This document shows positions 55,556-64,000 of a DNA stretch of 64,000 nucleotides, piece after piece. Numbering within the stretch: the stretch's first letter is position 1; every line of letters starts with the position of its first letter. Both the position numbers and the translations under genes were made by a program. Origin of the DNA: Pomphorhynchus laevis (Eukaryota; Acanthocephala; Palaeacanthocephala; Echinorhynchida; Pomphorhynchidae); contig WNNJ02002846.1 of the NCBI GenBank assembly GCA_012934845.2, positions 124,001 to 188,000 on the forward strand. Reading direction: 5' to 3'. The notes below the pieces were generated by a model. It was not told the origin of the DNA. It ran no database searches and worked only from the letters and a program-made list of their open reading frames with translations.

Positions 55556-57685
55556 ATGTATTGGCCCGACCCATCGAAAGCAGGCATTCAAGAAGCTTGG
55601 GATCACTTTAAGACCACATTACATTGTGTTCTCGACTATTTTGCTCCGATACGTCAGAATCGTACACGAAAACTACATCCGAAATGGTTAGATGCGGAAT
55701 TGCTTGCTCTAATCAAACACCGTGATGGATGTTTCCATGCGTACAAAAAAGGGGAACTTTCTTTTGAACACTACCGTCATTGCAGGAATACGGTTTCTAT
55801 TCTGAAAAAAAAACAAAAAACGCAGTTTCATCTCAAATATATGCCGGTCCACTCATAACAATCCTTGGGTGGCTTTCAAAAGCATACTTCCACGTCCTAT
55901 ACACTCGACAGATTGTTCATACCTATTGGCCGACAATGGGTCAATCTTGACCTCCCCAACTGATGTAGCTGCCCATTTTATGGACTATTTCGCTATCAAA
56001 GAAGATAGAGTGTCGATCCCCGATGGTATAATCCAAACTAAACACAATTTACTTATACCTAGAGTAGTCATATCTAACATTGAATTTAGCGATGAAGAGG
56101 TACTGCACGAGCTACTTAAATTACCCCGCAACGCCGCGTCAGGTCCTGACCATATACCTCCAATACTATTAAAGGAATTGGTCCATGCAATATACGTTCC
56201 CTTAGCTTCTATTTTTAGAAGTTCACTAAACACAGGTTATCTACCATCTGATTGGACTAAGGCTATTGTACGTCCAATTTTCAAGAAAGGGGATAAATCC
56301 CAGGTTTCCAACTACCGTCCCATCAGTCTCACATCTGTAGCTTGTAAGGTATTAGAAAAATTGATTCTTCGTCACCTTAGCGCTTTCGTTGAAGCTAACA
56401 ATCGCCTCAGCCCCAGTCAGCATGGATTTAGGCCAAATCGCTCAACGGTAACGAACCTTGTAAAAGCGAGAGCAAGCTGGGTGGATTCGATAAGGAGTTG
56501 TTCCAAAGTAGATGTGATATTTATAGACTTATCGAAAGCATTCGATAGAGTTATTCCCAATTTGCTAGTAAACAAATTATCTAACATTGGTGTACGGGGC
56601 TCTTTGTTACGCTGGATTCAATCATTCGTAAGCAACCGCTCGTTTGCAGTACGCATAAGCCATTATCTTTCTGGTTACTCAATGATGACGACAGGCGTCC
56701 CGCAGGGATCGGCCATTAGTCCTACTCTCTTTAATATATATGTAAATGATATTACAAACAACTTAACGTCGGAATGTGTTACCTACGCAGATGATATTAA
56801 GGTTTGGAGGCGAATCATTGATGATTCCGATGCTAGCGCTCTTCAAACAGACCTGGATTCCATAAATAAATGGTGTATATCTAATGGGCTAATGATAAAT
56901 GCGATTAAATGTAGACATGCGGATCGGCTCCCCAGACATTCGTTGCTCTTATAAAATTGGAAACATGTCGATTGATTCTACAGATAAAATCGATGATTTA
57001 GGGGTATCTACGCTTAATACGCTCGATATAAGCGCTCACGTAAATAAAGTTTCGGCTAATTGCCGTCGTACTATTGGCATCATTTGACGATCTTTTGGAT
57101 CACTAGAGGCATGTAGCTTCAGAATAATATACAAGGCCCTCATCAAATCTCGAATGCTATACGCATCTCCCGCAGCGTATCCACATCTGTGCAAGAACAT
57201 TGTGGCTTACGAATCAATTCTCCGGTCGGCTACTCGTCTTGTTCCCACTGTCAAAGACCTGCCGTTTGACCAGAAGTTAGAAATCCTAGGTGTTTCAACG
57301 GTTTGTGAAAGTTTGGTAAAAGCTGATCTTATGCTGGTATGGAGGGCAATTTTATCGCCCACTCATCCCCTCAACTTCATGTTTTGCCTACGCAACTCCG
57401 AGAAATTACGTGGACATCGACTAACGCTCAAACATCGTAGAAAAGTCCATTGACACTATCAGGATATCAGAGATCAAGTAATAAACAGTTGGAACAGACT
57501 CCCGTCATCTGCAATTGAATGCCGGAACATCCGAGAATTTCGGCGTGCGCTGAACAGTGTATCGCTCTCATAGGAAGTCGAACCTGATTTGGATTTTTTT
57601 GTTTTACTGACATTGTACTTTTTTTACATTGAGATCCAGCCAAACGAGCCACCGCTCATCGGCTGTTGTATACTAATAATAATAT
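55556..57685 (+). mobile_element. CR1 LINE, 5'-truncated (second CR1 copy)
   Basis: It starts in the endonuclease-RT linker (IQEAWDHFKTTLHCVLDYFAPIR, PKWLDAELLALIKHRD; 55,556-55,858). The RT is open for 361 codons (55,869-56,954): LLKLPRNAASGPDHIPPILL, LPSDWTKAIVRPIFKKGD, NYRPISLTSVACKVLEKLIL, SPSQHGFRPNRSTVTNLVKA, VIFIDLSKAFDRV, TTGVPQGSAISPTLFNIYVN, CVTYADDIKVWRR. The thumb continues in other frames (56,899-57,087, 57,154-57,453) to about 57,600. The tail ends ACTAATAATAATATTC at about 57,685, as in family B. Catalytic YADD and GVPQGS are intact, but the C-terminal part has frame changes. Confidence 0.85.
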
Positions 57686-57696
57686 TCAGCGTGTTC

Positions 57697-57830
57697 TTGG
57701 TGGATGCACTACATGTGCATCTGACGGATTCACCCAAGGGCATTCTTTAGAAATGGTTACATTTGCAATGGCATTGCTTCCACTCAAGCTTCATGAACTT
57801 GTAAGGGATATTCTAAGACTTAAGTATTAG
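57697..57830 (+). CDS. Candidate terminal exon, unidentified gene
   Basis: After the CR1 tail the sequence reads TAATATTCAG|CGTGTTCTTGG, a plausible acceptor, and then an open frame: RVLGGCTTCASDGFTQGHSL, EMVTFAMALLPLKLHELV, RDILRLKY and TAG at 57,830. The base composition is higher in GC than the flanks and looks coding. No upstream exon was found with certainty, as LINEs fill the upstream 8 kb. The product was not recognised. Confidence 0.3.
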
Positions 57831-58904
57831 TTCGCCTCTACTGACATAATATACATACTACTTGCACCTGACTTAATGACAATCAATGCAAGCGTACGTT
57901 TTTGGCATGAATGTATTCTCAATTTATGCTTAATTATATGTCTAAAATGGTCTAGTAGCTACGTTCTATTATCACGAGAATTGTAAAGACGTAAAATATC
58001 GTGAAGGAGCTGATAGATAGATAAACGAAGATTCAGTTCGCTCATTTTCTCCATTTCACGTGAAATATTAAACATCAAGTGCGATACTTTACATTATATA
58101 TATATAGTGAGGACACGACACTTCTCAGAGGTTACACATATGCCCAAGTTCGTCTGAGTGCATTTATGAATCTGCTTGAGAATAGCTCATTTACGAATCA
58201 CATAATCATTATATCATACCACATGGAATACTCCTTTCTTTAATGCCTTACTAACCCAAACGACAATTTCTTTATTCTGAATTATAGGATTGTCCTAGCT
58301 CCAAACTCTTATCAAAATTCAGCAGTAACTAATACTGATCTTATCAATGCTAAACCTACCCATTCAGCAAAATTCACTTAGTCCAATTTTTGACGATTAT
58401 CTAACACCATTGCAAAACGTGGCCAATCTTGTTATTATCGAACACTATTGCAAACCGTGGTCAATCTTGTTATTTAATGTAGAGGGTTTACGCTATCTGA
58501 ATTTACTAGGTTTTGAATACTATCCCCAGTAATTCAATTATTTCATGCTTGTTGGGACGTTCAGAAAGTAAGTAAGTAAAGTATATTTTATCAGTCATTT
58601 TCGAACAATCGAATCTTTTACGACGTATTGTGGTAGGGGTAAACCTTGTGTATGCACCCTTATCGATATAAACAATAGATTGAAGGAGTGGAAAGTACAA
58701 AAAAACAATCATGTATTGCAATATGCAGTAGAATTATTTCCATGGTCGGTTGCTATTTAAAACCGTCTACTGAAGTATCTATTATTTTAGCGAACTCCCT
58801 GATATCTTCTAATTTGTAGTATTGCTAAGTTGCATAGTTGTAGGCGGTGACGTTAACATAAATGTTAGTGGGGGCATTAAGTCAGGTAAATTTGATAACT
58901 TTTG
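57831..58904. other. AT-rich DNA with a 33-bp duplication
   Basis: A duplicated block, AACA(C)TATTGCAAA(C)CGTGG(C/T)CAATCTTGTTATT, lies at about 58,403-58,436 and 58,440-58,474. Nothing else was recognised. Confidence 0.45.
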
Positions 58905-59110
58905 TAAAAAAGGATTTATTTTACGTGGCAAATGCGTGCCCGCTCACGCATATAAGACCACAGCAACAAAAATAAAAATCTAAGTCATGTGTGGAGAAGA
59001 TGGGAACAAAGGATTTATTTGAATGTGATAAAGAAGAGAGCTTTGCGGAGTCGAGAGGGAGCTGATTCCAGGCGAGGAGGCGTCTGAAATGGTCGGAGAC
59101 TACAAATTGC
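58905..59110 (-). mobile_element. Family A LINE, short 3' end
   Basis: About 200 bp: tail complement AAAAAAGGATTTATTTTACGTGGC, hairpin GCGTG-CCCGCT-CACGC (58,934-58,949), and the untranslated region and last codons matching 17,019-17,110 of copy A (GAGAGGGAGCTGATTCCAGGCGAG). Very short truncated insertion. Confidence 0.8.
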
Positions 59111-59335
59111 TTTGATCTTCCAGCTTTGCGGAAACAGTTAATGTGGATTTAAATTCAAAATTATCAATTGTAAGGAAACATAAATCTGTCATCATTTACA
59201 GAACTGCCTATTTCACTGGATACTTTTTTCGAATAAAGGAAAGAGCTTTTACATCAGCCGAAAATTAGACACACGATTCATCCCAAAAGATCGTCTTAAT
59301 AGTATTATCACTGCATTCTAAAGATCTGTCTTATA

Positions 59336-59561
59336 ATTTAGTTTGACAACTATTATTCGATGCTTGTAAAATACAACGAAAAGGTAATATGTCTTGTGTT
59401 AACCTGCTTAAAAAATTTCCATCTCTAAAACTACTAAAGAAAGAGCTGATTTCACTGTATAAGTCATCCATAAAGACTAACCCTAGTAAACGCATTTTCT
59501 ATGCTCAGCTTGAATCAGACTATTCTAAACGCTTTCGAGATCACCTAAAACATTGTTTTTA
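59336..59561 (+). CDS. Unidentified open frame, possible exon
   Basis: TTATAATTTAG|TTTGAC looks like an acceptor. The frame then reads FDNYYSMLVKIQRKGNMSCV, NLLKKFPSLKLLKKELI, SLYKSSIKTNPSKR and IFYAQLESDYSKRFRDHLKH to TAA (59,561). ATGs lie at 59,360 and 59,389. It is basic and helical in character. No family is recognised. Confidence 0.2.
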
Positions 59562-59924
59562 AATGAAGATAGAACACTAAGAGAAGCAGAACAGCATCCT
59601 GAAAACTTTGTGTGTACTGTCGTTTTGCAGTGGGTATGATACCTATCCCCGAATGGAGGGCTTATTTTTCTTTATTTAGTTTAAAAGAAGACACTTTCAA
59701 AGTCCACATGTCAACCATTTTTATATAATATGTTCCATATCATACGTAATCCAACTTTCTGGCGCCGTTTTATATCGAAATTTTATCATTGCATTTCACT
59801 TTGTAATTTTTATAAAGGATCTACTTTCAATTTGTAAAACTTACCTATTTTTACAATTAATTTCTATTATCAAACTAATCATCTATAGTTAGCTTCCTAA
59901 TGTTAAGTTAATTTAAATTAGGAA

Positions 59925-60265
59925 TCAAACTATATATGACTAGTTTGATAATATAAATTAATTGTAAAAATAAGAAGGCTTTCAAATTTAAGATTGCACC
60001 TTCTCTTACCAACGCAGATTTGATTTAAAATCAGAAATGATTTCAATTAAATTTGCAAAATGTAAAAAGAAAGGTTTTCATCAATGCTAATAAAGCAGAC
60101 GAGTCGAGTGATCGTCAGACAATATTAAAAAAACAGAAACGTGAAACGTAGGTATTAGATCGGTAGCTGATGAGGTCCACCAATACTGAAATGTAGCGTA
60201 CTGTTGTTGGCTTTTAGGATTGAAGAAAGGTGGTGTCATCAAAAATTTCAAATGTAGCAATGATT
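59925..60265 (+). repeat. PLE-associated repeat, third copy
   Basis: Homologous to 600-1,208. It keeps the best core: GAAAC (60,136-60,140), GTGAAACGTA, then CTGATGAGGTCC (60,167-60,178). The stem III candidate ACG-UGAAA-CGU is perfect here. An inverted repeat of about 35 bp lies just upstream (about 59,868-59,965, ATTAATTTATATTATCAAACTA-like arms). Confidence 0.65.
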
Positions 60266-60544
60266 GCACAATTATCTTAAAATTTCACTGTAGCTTTTCA
60301 AAGTTTGACTTACAGGAAGAAGGCAAACATACTCATAAACAATAATTAAGTTTTGAATCTATAAGGCGATATCTGATTTTGATTTTGCTAAACTTGTAGA
60401 AAACAAAAATTTACATATGTGAAGCCAAAATATATAGATATAGATAAAGATATTTATAGTAGCAAATACTCGCCTATGATCGCTTGCAAGCCCATGTAGA
60501 ATAAAAAGTAAAAAAACGAAGAAAACAAAATAAAATGTAAAATT

Positions 60545-60740
60545 AATTTGTTGATGAAATTGAAGGAAGTATATGAGTGGAACGTGACTGGACGTCGGGT
60601 GGGGACACGCCGGAAAAGTGGATAAGTAGAGAATTACTTGATTGCAGAGCCAAGAGGGCAGAACGCAAATCATCAAGATAAGCAAGGGGATAGTAGGACG
60701 GTGAGTTACCAAATAGAAGACGAAATGTAACGATATAATA
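60545..60740 (-). mobile_element. Diverged family A-like fragment
   Basis: On the minus strand it matches the HPF1-intron fragment (39,640-39,790): ...FGNSPSYYPLAYLDDLRSALLALQSSNSLL (60,720-60,620). It abuts the next family A fragment at about 60,740. Confidence 0.65.
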
Positions 60741-61205
60741 ATACAAATTTATTTAATGTGGCAAATGCGTACAAGCTGTACGCTTAACAGTCCACAAACA
60801 AAAATGAGAAAGTCAAGCAAATAAATTGTTAAAATGGGATCGGATTTGTCGTTTGAAGCACTGCAAGGAAGTTGATTGGCGTATATGAATGGGCAGATGA
60901 TTCCACGATAGAGGAGCAGCCACCAGGAAGGAGCGGAGTCCAAAGGAGGTAGAGTAGTTTGGGACATGTAAAAGAAGGGAATTACAGGAACGCAAGGAAC
61001 AGTAAACAGGACGAGAATTATCAAGAAAAGGAAGGTTGAGAAATGAAGGGGTATGAAAAGTTACAAGGCGGAAAGCAACGATAAGAAGACGAATTTGAAC
61101 ACGACAATAAATTGTAGGCAAATCGAGAGAAGCAAGATGGTAGGATGTATGATCAAAACGACGAAGACGGAGGAGAATTCGGACAGCTGCGTTGACTGAT
61201 ATGCA
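60741..61205 (-). mobile_element. Family A LINE, 5'-truncated 3' end
   Basis: The hairpin is GCGTAC-AAGCT-GTACGC (60,767-60,783), where a G-C pair of the other copies has become A-T with its partner changed too. The C-terminal frame (61,121-60,813) reads PTIYCRVQIRLLIVAFRLVT, PSFLNLPFLDNSRPVYCSLR, LLHVPNYSTSFGLRSFLVAA and PLSWNHLPIHIRQS, close to the copy at 33.3-33.9 kb. Confidence 0.85.
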
Positions 61206-61727
61206 AACGAAAGCTGCATATCGTTTTGCTGCATTTTAATGGCGGCGGTTAAATAAATTACTTTTATATTATTATCGGTGTACAGTGCCGAGATCACACA
61301 ACTACAACATATCATCAGTTCACTACTAATATATGGGCAATCATTGTGTATCCGGGCTCTTTACTCTGCGCTAAATTGCCCTTCGGGTGTTTTAATACAA
61401 ATGGGACATGATTGATGTTGCACATCATAAACGAAAGTATTTAGTGTTGATTATACATATTTGTATATTTTATAAATAAATTTGTCTTTAAAAATAATAT
61501 TATTTAATACTGTGTAACAAGCCGTGCTTTTAAACAACCTATAAAGAAAATAAAGTTCAAAAATAAAGTATAACAATGTTATTTTCTTTGGGTTAATTAT
61601 ATACAGACAATTAAATGAGTAAGCTCCGTACTATTGCATCACAGATAAAAGAAAAAATAAATAAAAATCAAATATAATCAAAACTAAAGAATTATTGAAG
61701 CAGGATCAAAAAAGAAGGAAAATTTTA

Positions 61728-61880
61728 TTTGATATTTCGCTAACCTCTGTTAGCATCTTCAGAAAATTATATCCTCAGGTAATTTTCTGAAGATGCTACA
61801 AAGGTTAGTAAAATATCATATGAAATTTCTCTTCTTTCTTTGATCCATTTCCAATTATTCTTTATCAGCAATGGATCATT
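61728..61880. repeat. PLE-end-like repeat, inverted pair
   Basis: Left arm 61,736-61,770 is the complement of TAATTTTCTGAAGATGCTAACAG and GGTTAGCGAAATATC. After about 10 bp the same motif appears on the plus strand in worn form (61,781-61,820). Both arms extend outward into TTGATCC...CAATTATTCTTTATCA-type sequence. Related to 46,255-46,370. Confidence 0.7.
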
Positions 61881-62084
61881 ATCAAATATTTAAAACGTTA
61901 CTGTATATTCAAGAGTAGCCAATAAAGATTTTAATTGTGACATATCAAAGGCACAAGTATATTAAGCCGGTACGAACTTGGAAGAAGATCGATTAGCTGA
62001 AAGCTAATTTAAAATTTTACATAGAAGTTGGTTTTGAGTGTTTGAAATGCATGATTAAATGTGTTTAAATACACCCTTGATCAG

Positions 62085-62245
62085 GGTAAAATTACCGGAT
62101 TTTCTGAAGTGATTTTCTAAAAAGATGCTTGCAGAGGTTAGTGGAATATCATTATATTTTTCTGAATATGATAACAGAGGTTAGCGAAATATCAAATCAA
62201 TTATTTTATTTTTTGATCCAGCTCCAATAAATCTTCATCAATGAT
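62085..62245 (+). repeat. PLE-end-like repeat, tandem worn copies
   Basis: Two partial CTGAA...GAGGTTAG(C/T)G-AATATC motifs in tandem (62,102-62,151 and 62,160-62,190), then TTTGATCCAGCTCCAATAAATCTTCATCAATG, as at 46,330 and 61,840. Confidence 0.6.
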
Positions 62246-63540
62246 GGATTATTATCAACTATTTACAAAATATAAAAACTAATAATCAAATAATCATCTC
62301 CTATAATGATTTAAAAAATGATTCAAATGTGTAATTGAGTTCAGTATTTTTTGCGACTTGTGAATAAAGTCCTATAAACTGAGCAAAATTTTCAGTATTT
62401 AGAACAATGCATTCAGATGAATGTATACAATGCATCCCAAATCCCAATCACACGCGAATTCTTTATATTTTATCTTTAAACGACCATTGATAAATGACCT
62501 TCAAATAAATCAATATCATTACTTATTCTACATATATATATTGTCAAACTTCGTTACTCATTGCATTATTTTTCAAAACATTTAACCAATTTGTTTCGAT
62601 TTTATTTCCATGAGCATGTCAGCAGCTGATGACGAAAATTCAGAATTTGAATTTAATAAGTCGTAGATTGACCTTTTTGCAATTCAATACTTTTAATATC
62701 ATTAGAATAAAATTATCCGACCAAGTCATTCGTCATTTTAATACATATTGTTTGCGTGAATACAACCAGAACATTTGAATTCCAATATGAAACGGTTTGC
62801 TTGTTGATCCCAAAGGATTTCTGAAATCCATAGATAAAATAAGATAAGATAAATTTATTTTGAGTGGAAAATGGGTGCCAACGGCGCGCTTACAAGCCCA
62901 CTAATAATAATTTAGCAGACAAGTTAAGTGTATATGTTCATTCCATTCGTTAATATTGTTCGTTCAGTTCAATCATTAATATTGTTCGATAGGAGTCAGG
63001 GCTTTACAAAATCACGATTTATTTGTCAGGGTTTTACAAAATCACGATTTATTGTCAGGGTTTTACAAATTCAAATTAGGAATTTGAATTAAATAAATCG
63101 TTAGTAATTTATCTATTCAGTTTTCATGCACAAGCATATTAAATGCTATCTTTCAATTTAGATTAATAAATAACGGTTAAGAATTATTGAATATTCTTTG
63201 CTTTAGAAAGTTAAATTAAACATTGGAGAAAGAGCACGGCGGACTTTGAATTGGAGCGGAGCTAAGACGCCAGTTAGAAGAATATAGAGCATTTGAACAA
63301 CGAATATATTATAATATAGCACATTAGAATCTCTAAAATGGGTGGAGTAAACACAAAATTTAATATTTCTATTGCATGAACTGTGCTTGCTTGATAATGG
63401 TGAATGGTGAGTATTGCCGTTAGATTTATAAAATGGTAAACTTCGTTCAAATAGTCAAAATTTAAATTTGGCTATATAATAATCTAGGCGATCGAAATAT
63501 CAAACGGGTGGTCGAGCGTACAAACGAATTTTATGTTTTT
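62246..63540. other. AT-rich DNA with a LINE end and short tandem repeat
   Basis: 62,855-62,925 is a bare family A 3' end (hairpin GGGTGC-CAACG-GCGCGC, one mismatch, inside GTGG/CCCAC). At 62,996-63,066 the unit GTCAGGGYTTTACAAAATCACG recurs about 2.7 times with a 29-31-bp period. The rest is unremarkable. Confidence 0.5.
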
Positions 63541-63542
63541 AG

Positions 63543-64000
63543 ATGGCCAATTATCGCGATGTCATTATAGTTTTAGCTGCATTTAAGCCCGATAGTGATA
63601 ATAGCTTATTTTCTCTGGAAAATTGGAATAAAATATTGTATACAATTCATCAAGTATGCTCGCTATTGACAGACATAAAATTGTTTACAGTTAGATTGAA
63701 CATTTATATCGGTGGCAAGATATATTCGCAATTACGTTTAAACGATAGTTGGACAAATGATTTAGCTGTAATGATGCAAAAGCTGTCGATTATAGCCACA
63801 GAAGAACTTACAAGTTTGTATATATCATTAAAATCTGCTCTAGCAGACCGCTCTCCGTCTGTCGCAACGATCATCATAATAAGTAATCAAATTAGCAACA
63901 ATTTTAATGTGGACGAAATGTTTAATACTTACCCGCTACACAGTCTGGGAGTAGTTAACGTCCATTTAATCTCATTTCGATCAATGATCAATTTGGATGA
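63543..64000 (+). CDS. von Willebrand factor A-like domain exon, cut by window end
   Basis: Open from ATG at 63,543 to the window end (152 codons). TTTTTAG directly precedes, so it may be a splice acceptor as well as a start. The order fits a VWA fold: DVIIVLAAF (strand 1), SLENWNKILYTIHQVCSLL (helix 1), KLFTVRLNIYIGGKIYSQLRL (strands 2-3), NDLAVMMQKLSII (helix), TSLYISLKSALAD (MIDAS-threonine region and helix), ATIIIISNQIS (strand 4) and GVVNVHLISF (strand 5). The usual metal-site DxSxS is not present after strand 1, so metal binding is doubtful. The full protein and its role cannot be seen. Confidence 0.55.
   Translation, partial: MANYRDVIIVLAAFKPDSDNSLFSLENWNKILYTIHQVCSLLTDIKLFTVRLNIYIGGKIYSQLRLNDSWTNDLAVMMQKLSIIATEELTSLYISLKSALADRSPSVATIIIISNQISNNFNVDEMFNTYPLHSLGVVNVHLISFRSMINLD

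Noticed and set aside
58347-58532. A 61-codon open frame
   Set aside because: It is caused by the local 33-bp duplication, and neither composition nor motifs suggest a gene.
1-64000. LTR retrotransposon, endogenous virus or Polinton
   Set aside because: No protease, integrase, capsid, envelope or long terminal repeat pattern was seen. All RT fragments are of LINE or Penelope type.

Overview
The window is AT-rich animal DNA, with spliced host genes, GT-AG introns of 48-57 nt beside kilobase ones, and a dense layer of retroelements. It contains LINEs of several clades, Penelope-like elements (PLEs) and tRNA-derived SINEs, and has no bacterial features. It is most likely an invertebrate. The sequence alone does not fix the phylum.

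Host genes are few. The best is HPF1 (histone PARylation factor 1), plus strand, five clear exons and one probable short exon between about 38,988 and 45,305. Its first intron holds a LINE fragment and its last intron holds an inverted pair of SINEs. At the right edge (63,543-64,000) is an exon encoding a von Willebrand factor A-like fold that runs out of the window. Short candidate exons at 48,808-49,352, 57,697-57,830 and 59,336-59,561 are open but not identified.

Layout. 0.6-3.6 kb: PLE pieces with RT and GIY-YIG endonuclease in opposite orientation, plus repeats with hammerhead-like cores. 3.6-6.2 kb: a decayed L2/CR1-type LINE (called family A here). 9.1-10.8 kb and 32.6-36 kb: two copies of a LINE with features of the restriction-like-endonuclease class (family C). 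12.9-13.3 kb: a chain of short TTAA-bounded elements. 14.3-24.7 kb: a three-level nest in which an old family A copy is split by a CR1 element (family B), which is split by a young full-length family A copy. 28.6-32.2 kb: a second young family A copy, nearly identical and inverted. 46.5-48.6 kb: an RTE/Rex-type LINE. 49.5-55.5 kb: two I/Jockey-superfamily LINEs (family D) head to head. 55.6-57.7 kb: a CR1 element. 58.9-62.9 kb: small family A ends and PLE-type repeats.

The most interesting signals are structural. Family A copies of very different age keep a 3'-terminal hairpin with a compensatory base-pair change. Several repeat families carry a hammerhead-like core whose stem II covaries between copies. 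The two young family A copies share the same stop codon inside the RT. HPF1 has replaced residues known to be catalytic in the human protein. No LTR retrotransposon or other virus-like element was recognised.
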